64,000 nt of DNA from an uncultured Alphaproteobacteria bacterium (GCA_944391485.1 CALXTQ010000006.1:1-64000); one strand, 5' to 3'; counted from the first letter of the stretch, positions 7,669-17,253 are shown. Translations and numbers: made by a program. Notes: generated by a model from the letters alone, not told the origin.

Positions 7669-10173
7669 TTATTTTTTCGGGGCGGATTTGCCGGGACAGA
7701 TGTATCGGCCGGTGAGGCTGTCGGGAGAGGCGGCGATTTCTTCAGGAGTGCCTGTCGCAATAATCCGGCCTCCGTCCTCGCCGCCGCCCGGTCCCATATC
7801 GATGATATAATCAGCATTGCGGATGATATCCAGGTCGTGTTCGATAACGATGACCGTTGCGCCATGGCTGACAAGAGATTCAAAGACGGCAAGCAGCGTT
7901 TGGACGTCCAGAGGGTGAAGACCGATTGTCGGCTCGTCAAAAACGAAAACTGTATTTTCCTGAGTTTTGCCCATTTCTCCGGCCAGCTTCAGGCGTTGGG
8001 CTTCGCCGCCGGACAGGCTGGGCGTTTCTTCTCCCAGAGTCAGGTATCCGAGCCCCAGATTCTGCAGAACCCGCAGGCGCTGGCTGACGATCTTCAGATC
8101 TTCGCAGGCTTTCAGGGCAGAGTTTATGTCCATATCCATCAGTTCGGGAAGGGAATAGGCGTCTCTCCGGCTGTTGACGTGTTTGACGGTTTGCGCCACT
8201 CTGGCATATCTGGAACCCCGGCATTCCGGACAGGGTATTTCGACGTCGGGCAGAAACTGCACGTCAAGATTGATGATGCCGGTGCCATCGCAGACGGGAC
8301 AACGCAGCTTTCCCGTATTGTAAGAAAAATCTCCGGCCTTGTATCCGAGATTTTTAGCATCGTCGGTTTTGGCAAAAATCTTGCGGAGTTCGTCATGCAC
8401 ATTGGCATAAGTGGCAATGGTGGAACGCACGTTGATGCCGATCGGCGTGGCGTCGATCAGTTTTATCTGCTCTATTCCGTCGTTGGTTATCGAAATAACG
8501 TGCGGCGGAAGTTTTTGGGCGGAGAGCGCCGCCTCAAGCGCCGGGACCAGACTTTCCAGGATTAGGGTTGTTTTTCCGGAGCCGGAGACGCCGGTAACGA
8601 CTGTCAATCTTCCTTTGGGGATGTTTACATCTAAAGGTTTAACCGTATGGATGGCGTCGGTGGCAAGACGGATAGTTCCTTTGTCGAAGATCTGACCGGC
8701 GGCCGGGCGACGGCGGAGATTTATGTCAGCTGTTTGGGACAGAAAGGGACCGATGAGAGAATTTTTATTTTTTTCGATTTCAGGAATTGTTCCTTCGGCG
8801 ATAATGTTGCCGCCGTTGGCGCCGGCCTGCGGCCCCAGTTCAATCAGCCAGTCTACGCCGGAGAGAATCTGCGTGTCGTGGTCCACCAGCACAACGGAAT
8901 TTCCGTCGGCGATCAGGTCGCGCATGACGCCTTTTAAGCCGATGATGTTTGAAGGGTGCAGGCCGATAGACGGTTCGTCCAGAACATATAAAACTCCGGT
9001 TGTGCGGTTGCGTACCGCCCGGGCAAGCTGCATCCGCTGTCTTTCTCCGGTAGAAAGCGTAGAGGCCGCCCGGTCGAGGGATAAATATCCCAGGCCGAGA
9101 TCCAGCAATCTTCGGGCCGTGGTTTGGAAAGATTCTCCGATGCTTTCCGCCATCGGACGCATTTCTTCGCTCAGGCTTTCCGGAATACCCTCTACCCATC
9201 GAGTCAGTTCGGAAAGCGGCATTCGACAGGCGCTTTCAAGAGAGATGCCGCGCAGCCGTGGGGCTCTGGCAGCCGCCGACAGTCTGCTACCGCCGCAGTC
9301 GGGGCAGATTTCCTGTTTCAGAAATTTTTCGACCCGCTTCATACCTTGTTCGTCTTTGACTTTTGCTAGCGCGTTTTCAACCGTGTAGACCGCATTGTAG
9401 TAGGTAAAGTCCAGTTCGGCGGCCTGATTGGAATTTTTGGCTTTATAAAGAATGTGTTTTTTGACGGCCGGACCGTTGTAAACGATCTCTTTTTCTCTGT
9501 CGGACAGGTTCCTGAACGGGATGTCGGTGCGAACGCCCATGGCGCGGCAGACATCCGTCATCAGCGACCACATCAGGGAATTCCACGGCGCGACGGCTCC
9601 TTCGTCAATCGACAGAGCTTCGTCGGGAACAAGCGTTGTTCTGTCAACGGTTCTGATCATGCCGGTTCCGTCGCAGGTGCGGCAGGCTCCCTGACTGTTG
9701 AAAGCGAGTTCTTCGGCCGACGGCGCGTAAAATTTTGCACCGCATTCCGGACAAATGAGCTCTTTTCCGGCAGCAACGGCCAGTGTCGGTTCGAGATAGT
9801 GTCCGTTCGGGCAGCGGTGGCAGGCCAGTCTTGAGAACATTAATCTGAGGCTGTTCAGCAGCTCGGTGCCAGTGCCGAAAGTACTGCGGATACCCGGTAC
9901 GCCGGGACGCTGACGCAGGGCCAGAGCAGCTGGCACATAGAGCACGTCGTCTACCTGGGCTTTTTCCGCCTGAGTCATGCGCCGGCGCGTATAAGCGGAA
10001 AGCGCGTCAAGATAGCGTCTGGAGCCTTCAGCATATAAGACGCCCAGCGCGAGGGAAGATTTGCCGGAACCCGAGACTCCGGCAATACCGACAATTTTGT
10101 TGAGCGGGATATCAACGTCTATATTTTTGAGATTGTGGACTCTGGCGCCGCGGATTTGTATTTTGTCTACCAT
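7669..10173 (-). CDS. UvrA2-type excinuclease ATPase lacking the UvrB-binding domain
   Basis: An 834-residue tandem ABC ATPase of the UvrA family (usual UvrA about 940). Both nucleotide sites are complete: Walker [10 protein letters not shown] near residue 35 with signature STGERQR and Walker [12 protein letters not shown], and Walker [10 protein letters not shown] with signature [11 protein letters not shown] and [12 protein letters not shown]. Zinc-binding CxxC pairs ([20 protein letters not shown]) are present. Between CHRC and CPECGAKF only about 20 residues remain where canonical UvrA has the UvrB-binding domain. That marks a class II UvrA (UvrA2, DrrC-like), linked in other bacteria to tolerance of DNA-binding drugs rather than core excision repair. 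It is a single gene. The preceding 330 bases are non-coding. Confidence 0.9.
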   Translation of the reverse strand: MVDKIQIRGARVHNLKNIDVDIPLNKIVGIAGVSGSGKSSLALGVLYAEGSRRYLDALSAYTRRRMTQAEKAQVDDVLYVPAALALRQRPGVPGIRSTFGTGTELLNSLRLMFSRLACHRCPNGHYLEPTLAVAAGKELICPECGAKFYAPSAEELAFNSQGACRTCDGTGMIRTVDRTTLVPDEALSIDEGAVAPWNSLMWSLMTDVCRAMGVRTDIPFRNLSDREKEIVYNGPAVKKHILYKAKNSNQAAELDFTYYNAVYTVENALAKVKDEQGMKRVEKFLKQEICPDCGGSRLSAAARAPRLRGISLESACRMPLSELTRWVEGIPESLSEEMRPMAESIGESFQTTARRLLDLGLGYLSLDRAASTLSTGERQRMQLARAVRNRTTGVLYVLDEPSIGLHPSNIIGLKGVMRDLIADGNSVVLVDHDTQILSGVDWLIELGPQAGANGGNIIAEGTIPEIEKNKNSLIGPFLSQTADINLRRRPAAGQIFDKGTIRLATDAIHTVKPLDVNIPKGRLTVVTGVSGSGKTTLILESLVPALEAALSAQKLPPHVISITNDGIEQIKLIDATPIGINVRSTIATYANVHDELRKIFAKTDDAKNLGYKAGDFSYNTGKLRCPVCDGTGIINLDVQFLPDVEIPCPECRGSRYARVAQTVKHVNSRRDAYSLPELMDMDINSALKACEDLKIVSQRLRVLQNLGLGYLTLGEETPSLSGGEAQRLKLAGEMGKTQENTVFVFDEPTIGLHPLDVQTLLAVFESLVSHGATVIVIEHDLDIIRNADYIIDMGPGGGEDGGRIIATGTPEEIAASPDSLTGRYICPGKSAPKK

Positions 10174-10503
10174 GTTTCTGCCTGAATAAGCCTGTTAAAA
10201 CCGGAGCAGTACCGGGAAAAGCAATACTTTGTTTAATATGTTAAAATGGCGGTTATGTCAAGCGGTGTCCCGCGCCGTCCAGCGGGATAGAAAATAACCG
10301 GAATGAAGCTGCCGAATTCGCAGGAGAGAGGGCTTGCGGCAAAACAGGGGGGGTAATGTGTTTAAAGCGCGGTCCGTAAAAAGGATTTGGCCGCGGCAAA
10401 ACGGAACCGGGTGTCAGCGGAAAAAGGAAAAATTCCGATTTTGCTGGATTCAGAGGAATTTTTTGCTATATTAATACAACTTAATAAAAGTAAAGGGATT
10501 AGG
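10174..10503. other. Intergenic region between uvrA2 and slyX
   Basis: Divergent promoter region of 330 bases. A TATATT hexamer at 10467-10472 lies 31 bases before the slyX start and may be its -10 box, but no well-spaced -35 was seen. Nothing else was recognised. An open frame reading into slyX from 10387 lacks a ribosome site. Confidence 0.35.
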
Positions 10504-10710
10504 ATGAATAAAGAGGATGAAGAGAGGCTGATTTCCATTGAAATGGCGGTTGCCAATCAGGAAAGGGTTATTGAAGACCTTAATCAGGTGGTGATAGAGC
10601 AGGGAAAAATTATCGACAGGCTGCAAAAACAGTGCGAATATCTGTTGCTGCAGCTGGAAAACGAGACGGTCAAGCCGCTCAACGAGGAAACGCCGCCGCC
10701 TCATTATTAA
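10504..10710 (+). CDS. slyX: SlyX-family protein
   Basis: A 68-residue protein that is almost entirely one coiled coil (ERLISIEMAVANQERVIEDL, then NQVVIEQGKIIDRLQKQ) with a short proline/histidine C-terminus PPPHY, exactly the SlyX architecture and size. The biochemical role of SlyX is not settled. The start is the ATG at 10504, preceded by AGGG/AGG-like sequence; a longer in-frame extension to 10387 is rejected. The flavin reductase-rubredoxin gene follows 66 bases downstream and may be co-transcribed. Confidence 0.85.
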   Translation: MNKEDEERLISIEMAVANQERVIEDLNQVVIEQGKIIDRLQKQCEYLLLQLENETVKPLNEETPPPHY

Positions 10711-10776
10711 CCGAACATTAGGTCTTGTTAATATGGAAGACGGTGTTATATTGGACGGGAAAGGACAGGCAGAATC

Positions 10777-11439
10777 ATGGATTTGGACGCTTTATATAAG
10801 TTGACGCACGGATTGTATATTCTCGGCACGATGGACGGTAACCGTCCGGTGGGATCTGTTGTTGACGCCGTCATGCAGGTGGCCAATAAACCTATGGTTG
10901 TTGCTCTTTCATGCAATAATCAGAGCTATACGAAAGAATGTATTGAGAAAAACGGCGAATTCAGCCTTTCGGTTCTGTGCAAAGGGGTGGATCCGTTTGT
11001 GATTGCCAATTTCGGTTTCCAGTCGGGCAGAAATGTTAATAAGTGGGAAAACGTCGATTATTGTATTGTCGATAATATGCCGTATCTGAATGACAATATC
11101 GCGATGATCCGCTGCAAAGTTCTGCAGAGCATTATTTATGACAGCAATACGCTGTTTATTGCCGAAGTAACGGATTCCAAAAACAATAAGGACTGCGAAC
11201 CGCTGACTTATCTGGATTATCGCAGTTATTTCAAAGAAGAAGTGATGAAGAAGTTTCAAGAAGTCAAACAACAAAAGGAGAAAGAGAAAATGGCTGAAGA
11301 AAACAAGAATGAAGGCAAACACTGGGTTTGCACCGTATGCGGTTATGTTTATGACGGAGATGTTCCGTTTGAGGATCTGCCGGATGACTGGGTTTGCCCG
11401 CTGTGTGGCGTAGATAAAAGCTTTTTTGAGCTTCAGTAA
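10777..11439 (+). CDS. hrb: Flavin reductase-rubredoxin fusion (Hrb-like)
   Basis: A 220-residue two-domain electron carrier. Residues 1 to about 155 form a flavodoxin-reductase-like FMN domain (start [13 protein letters not shown], then [18 protein letters not shown]). After a charged Lys/Glu linker, residues 165 to 220 form a rubredoxin with both iron-binding loops, CTVCGYVY and CPLCGV. This is the layout of high-molecular-weight rubredoxin of acetogens and other anaerobes, where it passes NAD(P)H electrons to flavodiiron proteins that reduce O2 or NO. In this organism it suggests oxygen scavenging under low-oxygen life. No flavodiiron gene is adjacent. It is followed after 14 bases by the methyltransferase at 11454. 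Confidence 0.88.
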   Translation: MDLDALYKLTHGLYILGTMDGNRPVGSVVDAVMQVANKPMVVALSCNNQSYTKECIEKNGEFSLSVLCKGVDPFVIANFGFQSGRNVNKWENVDYCIVDNMPYLNDNIAMIRCKVLQSIIYDSNTLFIAEVTDSKNNKDCEPLTYLDYRSYFKEEVMKKFQEVKQQKEKEKMAEENKNEGKHWVCTVCGYVYDGDVPFEDLPDDWVCPLCGVDKSFFELQ

Positions 11440-11453
11440 AAAAGGAGGCGGCG

Positions 11454-11948
11454 ATGACGAGGCAGGTTGGGAAACTGTTGAAAGCTATTTTGATTCTTCC
11501 CGTTAATGTCCTGATTGTCATTCCGGCGCTGATTTTATTTTTTTCCGATGACAGGAGAGAACTGCCCAGTGCCGGAACAGCGGTGTTGGGCGGTTTATTT
11601 TTTTGCGTCGGGTTGTTTCTGGTCGTTTCGACCATGCGGTTGTTTTGGAAAGAAGGACTGGGAACGCCGGCTCCCTGGTCGCCGCCATCCAAACTGGTGG
11701 TCGAAGGGCCGTACCGGCATGTCAGAAATCCGATGATTTCCGGAGTTTTGTTTATTCTGATGGCAGAAGTCTGCTTTTTTCTCAATAACGGCGTAGCGCT
11801 GTGGTTTTTGCTTTTCGCGCTGATAAATGCCGTTTATATTCCTCTGGTTGAAGAAAAGGGGTTGGAGAAACGTTTCGGAAAATCCTATCTGATTTATAAG
11901 GAAAATGTTCCGCGCTGGATTCCCCGGCTTTTGCCGTGGAAAGGCTGA
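11454..11948 (+). CDS. ICMT/PEMT-like membrane methyltransferase
   Basis: A 164-residue integral membrane protein with about four transmembrane helices and the isoprenylcysteine carboxyl methyltransferase signature: a GPYRHVRNPM motif near residue 85, then a C-terminal EEKGLEKRFGKSYLIYKENVPRWIP segment that closes the SAM and substrate site. Bacterial members methylate small isoprenoid or phospholipid-like substrates; the actual substrate is unknown. It follows the Hrb gene with a ribosome site AGGAGG at about 11442 and ends in a strong terminator, so hrb and this gene form a short operon. Confidence 0.8.
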   Translation: MTRQVGKLLKAILILPVNVLIVIPALILFFSDDRRELPSAGTAVLGGLFFCVGLFLVVSTMRLFWKEGLGTPAPWSPPSKLVVEGPYRHVRNPMISGVLFILMAEVCFFLNNGVALWFLLFALINAVYIPLVEEKGLEKRFGKSYLIYKENVPRWIPRLLPWKG

Positions 11949-11950
11949 AC

Positions 11951-11980
11951 AAAAACCCCGAAAATTTTTTCGGGGTTTTT
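11951..11980 (+). terminator. Rho-independent terminator
   Basis: AAAAACCCCGAAAA pairs with TTTTCGGGGTTTTT immediately after the methyltransferase stop. The A run and T run make it usable in both directions. Confidence 0.92.
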
Positions 11981-12078
11981 GGTGTCGGAGAAAGAAGAAA
12001 GTTTTTTGCGTCGGCGAAGGAGAAAAACTATGAGGCAGGCCGCTTTTTGAAATAAGCCTGTCTTTGTATGGAAAGTCC

Positions 12079-12990
12079 TTAAAGGGATGTTGCCTTGTTT
12101 TTCTGTTGACCGATGACAAAAAAGCTTTGTCTTGTTTTGCAGTCTGCTTTGAAGCGAGCAAAGATCTCTCTGACGTTTTTTGTCTCTTCTTCTGGAGCAT
12201 TCCGGCGTTCCATCTGAAAGAGGACTTTTTCCCAACCGGCAGCGATTTTCATCAGTTCGCGGTCATTAATGCCGCTGTTTCTGGAAATTTTTATGGCATT
12301 GATAATGTTTTGCGAGACTTCGGCATTGCCGGCGTTGACATTTTCATCATAAAAACACTTCAGGTCGCGGTTGTAGACGGAAATGGTGTCCGCCGTGCCG
12401 TGGAAAGCCATATTGCCGACAATTTCGGGAAGCCGTTCGTAGGCAAGGTCATGAACCTGATGCGTCGGGGCAAAGCCGTGTCCGGTCATTCTTTTTTGTT
12501 CTTCATAGCGGGAATAAATGCCGAGAACGCTTTGGTATTCGTGAACACCGAGAACAACGCAGCGGATTTTGTAACCGGCCGCTTTGGCGCGCTCTACCGT
12601 GCCGAGCTTCCAGTCTGACGGATTGGTCAGAATTGTTTCGATTAAAATATTGTTGTTGTTTTTGATGGCGTGGTCGACGAGTTTTTCACGCCAGATGCCG
12701 GAATCTTTTTTGGTAAGGAAAGGATATTCCGCCTCGTGATTATTCATGATGTCTTCGCGGTAAGGATGAAGGGCGCGCAGATCATCTGCTCCGAACAGGA
12801 CCGGAGCTTCCGAAAGCTTTTTGGAATACATGCCGGATAAAGAAGATTTTCCGGCGCCGGGCTGGCCGACCAGTAAAACAAAGGTCGGTTCGGAACTTGA
12901 TTTTTTGTTATGCGTAAAGAAAGGGATAATGTTTTCCTGAAAAATTTTTTCGTTTTCTTCGGGACTTAACTCGTATTGATTGTTGTTCAT
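12079..12990 (-). CDS. Zeta-toxin family kinase
   Basis: A 303-residue P-loop kinase of the zeta/PezT family. Walker A is GQPGAGKSS (Lys48), followed by FGADDLRALHP, where family members carry the substrate-binding Asp. ILIETILTNP is the conserved strand after it, and a helical C-terminal region follows. Family members phosphorylate UDP-N-acetylglucosamine and poison cell-wall synthesis unless neutralised. The gene upstream (72 aa, 15 bases away) is in the antitoxin position. Activity and substrate here are inferred from family only. The C-terminal 90 residues are charged and may be a self-regulatory extension. Confidence 0.85.
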   Translation of the reverse strand: MNNNQYELSPEENEKIFQENIIPFFTHNKKSSSEPTFVLLVGQPGAGKSSLSGMYSKKLSEAPVLFGADDLRALHPYREDIMNNHEAEYPFLTKKDSGIWREKLVDHAIKNNNNILIETILTNPSDWKLGTVERAKAAGYKIRCVVLGVHEYQSVLGIYSRYEEQKRMTGHGFAPTHQVHDLAYERLPEIVGNMAFHGTADTISVYNRDLKCFYDENVNAGNAEVSQNIINAIKISRNSGINDRELMKIAAGWEKVLFQMERRNAPEEETKNVREIFARFKADCKTRQSFFVIGQQKNKATSL

Positions 12991-13005
12991 GAATAACCTG
13001 CCTGA

Positions 13006-13224
13006 TTATGAATTTTTTAAAAATTTGCTGTAAACACGTTCGATTTTCTGCAAAACCTGCGGCGTGTCAATATGGTTCCGGCAATTGGCCAGCATTTCAA
13101 GCTGCCGTTTCCAGGATCTGATTTTTTCCATGTCCGGAGAAGGGGAAGATTTTTCCCGACTCAGCCTGCCTGATATACTCTCATACATGCTGGCGATGAT
13201 AAATCTTGCGGTTTCCTGTTGCAT
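13006..13224 (-). CDS. Putative antitoxin partner of the zeta toxin
   Basis: A 72-residue helical, charged protein (start MQQETARFIIASMYESISGR) encoded immediately upstream of the zeta-like kinase, with 15 bases between them. Size, position and predicted three-helix character fit an epsilon-like antitoxin that blocks the kinase ATP site. It does not resemble the classical epsilon or PezA sequence, so the pairing is contextual. No DNA-binding domain is visible, so autoregulation would need another factor. Confidence 0.55.
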   Translation of the reverse strand: MQQETARFIIASMYESISGRLSREKSSPSPDMEKIRSWKRQLEMLANCRNHIDTPQVLQKIERVYSKFLKNS

Positions 13225-13290
13225 TGTTTTTTCCGTTAAATATGATTTTTTGTATCCCGAAGGATCAAAAAAAACAAAATTTAAGTCTGG

Positions 13291-13878
13291 TTAGTTTACA
13301 AAACCGACGAACTTCCAAGTTCCATTGTCATTTTGCAGATGGATAATGGCTCCGTTGGGAATTTCGGGTATCTCTACCCCAAGCGCCGTCAAGGTCTGAG
13401 ATAATGTAATACCGTGCCCGGAAATTGCAATATTTGTGTAGCTGCTGTTGGCCGCGTAATCGTTTAAGGCTGCGAATACCCTTGTTCTGACCTGGCGTTT
13501 GGTTTCGCCTTTGTCAAAGCTGATATCCGCATACCGGGGATCCGAGCTGCGCCACTGTTTGTAGAGTTCTCCGTATTGTTCCTGCACTTTGGTGTAATGC
13601 ATACCTTCGACGACACCGACATTGACCTCGGTAAAACGGTCGTCAAAGCGGATCGGCGTGTGGATGGTTTCGGAGACAATGCTCCCGGTTTGTTTAGCGC
13701 GGTTCAGCGGTGAGGAAATGATAATCTCTATATTTTTCCCCGTCAGAAGCTGACCGGCGCGGCGGGCCTGCTCAATTCCGGTTTCGGTAAGGACGGAATT
13801 GTTTGTATGCCCCTGTATCCGGCCTTCAACGTTATAGGAACTCTGGCCGTGCCTGAAAATGTAAAAATTTTTTATCAT
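13291..13878 (-). CDS. Histidine phosphatase (phosphoglycerate mutase-like)
   Basis: A 195-residue member of the histidine phosphatase branch 1. The catalytic motif FRHGQSSYN near residue 8 carries the nucleophilic His, SSPLNRAKQT supplies the phosphate-binding Arg, EGMHY the acid, and SGHGITLSQT the second His. It is more like a broad-specificity or regulatory phosphatase (CobC/GpmB type) than glycolytic mutase. Substrate unknown. A single gene, followed downstream by the toxin pair in the same orientation. Confidence 0.85.
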   Translation of the reverse strand: MIKNFYIFRHGQSSYNVEGRIQGHTNNSVLTETGIEQARRAGQLLTGKNIEIIISSPLNRAKQTGSIVSETIHTPIRFDDRFTEVNVGVVEGMHYTKVQEQYGELYKQWRSSDPRYADISFDKGETKRQVRTRVFAALNDYAANSSYTNIAISGHGITLSQTLTALGVEIPEIPNGAIIHLQNDNGTWKFVGFVN

Positions 13879-13938
13879 AGATAAGCTTTCTGTAAATTTG
13901 TATCAAATAAGCTTACTATATCCGAATGTTTATAAAAA

Positions 13939-15129
13939 TCAACCGTGATTTTCCTTATCCAGTTTCAGCCAGCGGGCCAGCGGCGCCAGCGTTTTTCCCT
14001 GAAAGAGGACGGAAATGAGCACCAAGAAGAATATGAGGTTGAACAAAAACTGGGAATTGGGAAATTTTATCATTAGCGGATAAGTGGCCAGAATAATGGG
14101 GACGGCGCCTTTTAATCCCGCCCAGCTGATAAAGATTTTTTCCTTGGTGCTGAAACCGCTTTTTATCAGGCAGAGGAAGACGGCCAGAGGGCGCGCCACA
14201 AACATGAGAAACAACGAGCAGGCAAAGCTGATGAGCATGATGCCGTCAAATTCATGAGGGTTAACCAGCAGGCCTAAAATCAGGAACATGCTGATCTGCA
14301 TGATCCAGGCCAGAGAATCCTGAAAGCGGATAAGATGACGACGGTACATGAACGCCGTGTTGCCGAGGACTATTCCGCAGGTATAGACAGCGAGGAAGCC
14401 GTTGCCGTGAAGCAGCTGGGTCAGGCTGAACGTTACAAGCGTGATGCCTACGCCGAAAACCGGATACAGTCCCATATAGCAAAGGCAGAATCTTTTGAAG
14501 AAGGCTCCGGTGATTTTGCCGATCAGCAGTCCCATGGCCAGACCGATGACCATTTGCAGAATGAAGTCGTCAAGCATGGAGACGAGGTTGAAGTCCGGCG
14601 TTGAGAGTATGGAAACGGCTCCCATGGAAAGAAGCACGGCCATGGGATCGTTGCTGCCGGATTCAAATTCCAGAATTGGTTTTAAGCCGTTGCTCAGCGG
14701 CAGGCTGTGAGAACGCATGACGGCGAATACGGCCGGCGCGTCGGTAGAAGAAACAATGACGCTCAAAAGCAGGGAAACCTCAAAATTGAGGCGCAGAATA
14801 TAGTAAGAGCTTAAAAACAGAAACAGGGCCGTTAAAAAAACGCCTAATGTGGAAAGAATGCTTCCTCTGGCGACAATCGGCCTGACTTCGCTCCATTTGG
14901 TTTCCAGCCCGCCGGAAAACAGAATGAAGGAAAGGGCGACGGTTCCGATGTAATTGGCCAGCTTGGCGTCATAAAACTGGATTTTGCCAACGCCATCGCT
15001 GCCGGCCAGCATGCCGATTCCGACAAACAGCAGAAGCCCGGGGATACCGAAACGATCGGATATTCGATTGGCAAAGACGCTTAAAATAAGCAAAAATCCA
15101 GCAATGCCCATTAACAAATCAAGACTCAT
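13939..15129 (-). CDS. CPA1-type cation/proton antiporter (NhaP2/CvrA-like, membrane domain only)
   Basis: A 396-residue protein with 12 or 13 transmembrane helices of the monovalent cation:proton antiporter 1 family. Characteristic segments are FGIPGLLLFVGIGMLAGSDG at the N-terminus, SSTDAPAVFAVMR and EFESGSNDPMAVLLSMG with the ion-binding Asp. The best match is the cell-volume protein CvrA/NhaP2, which exchanges K+ or Na+ for H+. Those proteins run to about 580 residues with cytoplasmic TrkA-C-like regulatory domains. Here the chain stops just after the last helix (ARWLKLDKENHG), so the regulatory part is absent. Confidence 0.87.
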   Translation of the reverse strand: MSLDLLMGIAGFLLILSVFANRISDRFGIPGLLLFVGIGMLAGSDGVGKIQFYDAKLANYIGTVALSFILFSGGLETKWSEVRPIVARGSILSTLGVFLTALFLFLSSYYILRLNFEVSLLLSVIVSSTDAPAVFAVMRSHSLPLSNGLKPILEFESGSNDPMAVLLSMGAVSILSTPDFNLVSMLDDFILQMVIGLAMGLLIGKITGAFFKRFCLCYMGLYPVFGVGITLVTFSLTQLLHGNGFLAVYTCGIVLGNTAFMYRRHLIRFQDSLAWIMQISMFLILGLLVNPHEFDGIMLISFACSLFLMFVARPLAVFLCLIKSGFSTKEKIFISWAGLKGAVPIILATYPLMIKFPNSQFLFNLIFFLVLISVLFQGKTLAPLARWLKLDKENHG

Positions 15130-15281
15130 CGATATGTTCCCTACGTTGGTTTGTCCGGTTGATCCAGCTGTCTGGTTTAGGCGGAGAATCCGCGCCGGCT
15201 GAAAATATATTAGCTGTTTTCGGATTGAAAAGTCCGTTACCGCAAATATATCTTACATAAAAAATGTTAAGGAGAAGTAAA

Positions 15282-16010
15282 ATGTATGAAAAAGAGACAT
15301 TGTGTACCTGCGGCGACGACCAGCCGGCCGCTGTTATGCCTTTGGTGACGGCGATGCCGATGATCGGCGACGAAGCGCCGGTTTTTGAGGCTGAAACGAC
15401 TATGGGGAAAATTACCTTTCCTGATGATTACCGCGGAAAATGGGTGATTTTGTTTTCTCATCCCGCCGATTTTACGCCGGTCTGTACTTCTGAAATCGCC
15501 ATGTTTTCGACTTATGCCGATACTTTCAAAAAAATGAATACGGAACTGCTGGGCATTTCCGTTGACAGTGTCGGTTCGCATCTAGCCTGGATTAAAAATA
15601 TCGAAGACAAGATAGAGTATAAAGGGCATAAAAATTTTAAAATTAACTTTCCGATTATTGCCGATATTAAAATGGATGTTGCGAAAAAATTCGGAATGAT
15701 TCAGCCACATGCTAGCGATACCAAGGCTGTCAGGGCAGTATTCTTCATTGATCCGGAGGGAATTGTCCGGGCGTCGATCCTTTATCCGCTGTCGACGGGA
15801 AGAAATCTGGATGAGATACAGCGAGTGCTGACAGCCTTGCAGACAACCGACAAATACGGGGTTTCGACGCCGGCAAACTGGATGCCGGGAGATGACGTAG
15901 TAATGGGCGCGCCGACGACGAAAGATGAAATGGTCAAACGTGCCGAAAAATCGCCGAAGGGCGCTTCCTGCGAAGACTGGTTTTTCTGTCTGCGCAAACT
16001 TGACAGTTAG
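15282..16010 (+). CDS. Peroxiredoxin, Prx6/AhpC-TSA type
   Basis: A 242-residue thiol peroxidase. The peroxidatic cysteine is Cys68 in the motif FTPVCTSE, after the conserved HPADF. The C-terminal Prx domain follows (DKYGVSTPANW) and the chain ends with two further Cys in ASCEDWFFC, possible resolving residues. Two more Cys lie in the N-terminal LCTC. It should reduce peroxides in the cytosol. I chose the ATG at 15282 because AAGGAG at 15269-15274 is well spaced. The upstream ATG at 15264 lacks a ribosome site. Its TAG overlaps the stop of convergent umuC by four bases. Confidence 0.9.
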   Translation: MYEKETLCTCGDDQPAAVMPLVTAMPMIGDEAPVFEAETTMGKITFPDDYRGKWVILFSHPADFTPVCTSEIAMFSTYADTFKKMNTELLGISVDSVGSHLAWIKNIEDKIEYKGHKNFKINFPIIADIKMDVAKKFGMIQPHASDTKAVRAVFFIDPEGIVRASILYPLSTGRNLDEIQRVLTALQTTDKYGVSTPANWMPGDDVVMGAPTTKDEMVKRAEKSPKGASCEDWFFCLRKLDS

Positions 16011-17251
16011 CTTACGGAAGGCAGACCGTCCCATGATGTGGTGTAGGAAGAGCTTTTGAACTCCCTTTTGATGTAGTGCTTTATACCGGCGGCCTGAGCT
16101 CCGAAATAAACCGTTTTTCTGCCGAGCCGGCGGTTGAGGTCATCAAAGGCCTGCATCAGGCGGAGTTCTTTGCGGATTGTGCTTCGGTCTTCGAAAAAAT
16201 CGCGCTGGGGAGTATCCTGCGGCGTAATGTCGAGCAGCATGACTCCGGCTTTTTTATAACCGAAGCCCGGGCGATAAATTGAGCGCAGGCCTTCCCGGGC
16301 GGCTTTGATGAATTTTGAAGTATGACAGGAAGCTTCTCCGAGAGAAACGATCCGCGAGTTGCTGTACTGCCGGTCCTTGAAACGATTGGTCGAGATGCTG
16401 GTCATGATGCCGCCGGCCATTCCTTTTTGTTCCCGAAGCCGCCGGCAGGCGTGTCCAGTAAATTCGGCAATGGCGATTTCAAGTTCGGCCAGAGAACTTA
16501 TTTCGTTTTCAAAACTTCTGGAGCAGATGAGCGTTTTCGCTAGAGCAGCTTCTTCTGTTCCAATACAGGAAATGCCCTGAAGTTCCCGCGCGGTTTTGGC
16601 CAGAAGAATGTTAAAACGGTGCCTCAGTATCTGTTGTGGTGTCTGTGCCAGTTCCAGAGCCGTGAAAATTCCCATGAAGTTGAGTTCTTTAGAAATCCGC
16701 CGGCCGACGCCCCAGACATCACTAACGTCGGTACGTTTCAGAACGCCGGTGATCTCGTCCGCGTCGCAGAGCAGTTTTATTTTACCGAGAGGTTCTTTTT
16801 TGGCAAGTTCCGACGCTGTTTTGCAAAGGGTTTTGGTCGGGGCCATGCCGATGGAAACAGAAATGCCGGTCTGGCGGAGAATCGTATTGCGGAGAACGAG
16901 GGCAATATGTTCGAAATTTTCATTATTTCCTATTTCGGCAAAGGCTTCGTCTATTGAATAAACTTCCATTCTCGGGAAAAAGCTGCCGACAAGCGACATG
17001 ACCCGGCGGGACATATCTGCATAAAGCTCATAATTGGATGACAGGGCTATGCCGCCTTCCCGGGTAAGGAATTTTTCGATCTTGAAGTAAGGGCTGCACA
17101 TGGGAATGCCAAGCGCTTTGGCTTCGTAAGAACGGGAAACCACGCAGCCGTCATTGTTGGAGAGAACGACAACCGGACGGTTTTTCAGCCGCGGCTGAAA
17201 AACTTTTTCGCAGGAGACAAAAAAGTTATCGCAGTCGATGAGCATAAACAC
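16007..17251 (-). CDS. umuC: UmuC, catalytic subunit of DNA polymerase V
   Basis: A 414-residue Y-family polymerase of near-typical UmuC length (422). Visible motifs: N-terminal LIDCDNFFVSCE with the first metal-binding Asp, NNDGCVVSRSYEAKALGI, the catalytic YSIDEAF, and helix-hairpin-helix region VWGVGRRISKEL. The C-terminal little finger region follows and ends SYTTSWDGLPSVS. It performs error-prone translesion synthesis with UmuD'. It is two bases downstream of the umuD-like gene, which shares the SOS box at 17620-17634, so damage-inducible control is expected. Confidence 0.93.
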   Translation of the reverse strand: MFMLIDCDNFFVSCEKVFQPRLKNRPVVVLSNNDGCVVSRSYEAKALGIPMCSPYFKIEKFLTREGGIALSSNYELYADMSRRVMSLVGSFFPRMEVYSIDEAFAEIGNNENFEHIALVLRNTILRQTGISVSIGMAPTKTLCKTASELAKKEPLGKIKLLCDADEITGVLKRTDVSDVWGVGRRISKELNFMGIFTALELAQTPQQILRHRFNILLAKTARELQGISCIGTEEAALAKTLICSRSFENEISSLAELEIAIAEFTGHACRRLREQKGMAGGIMTSISTNRFKDRQYSNSRIVSLGEASCHTSKFIKAAREGLRSIYRPGFGYKKAGVMLLDITPQDTPQRDFFEDRSTIRKELRLMQAFDDLNRRLGRKTVYFGAQAAGIKHYIKREFKSSSYTTSWDGLPSVS

Positions 17252-17253
17252 GG

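Noticed and set aside
8723..9388. Long plus-strand frame (221 aa) inside uvrA2
   Set aside because: It is antisense to the strongly conserved UvrA-family coding sequence and rich in Arg/Ser, typical of a shadow frame.
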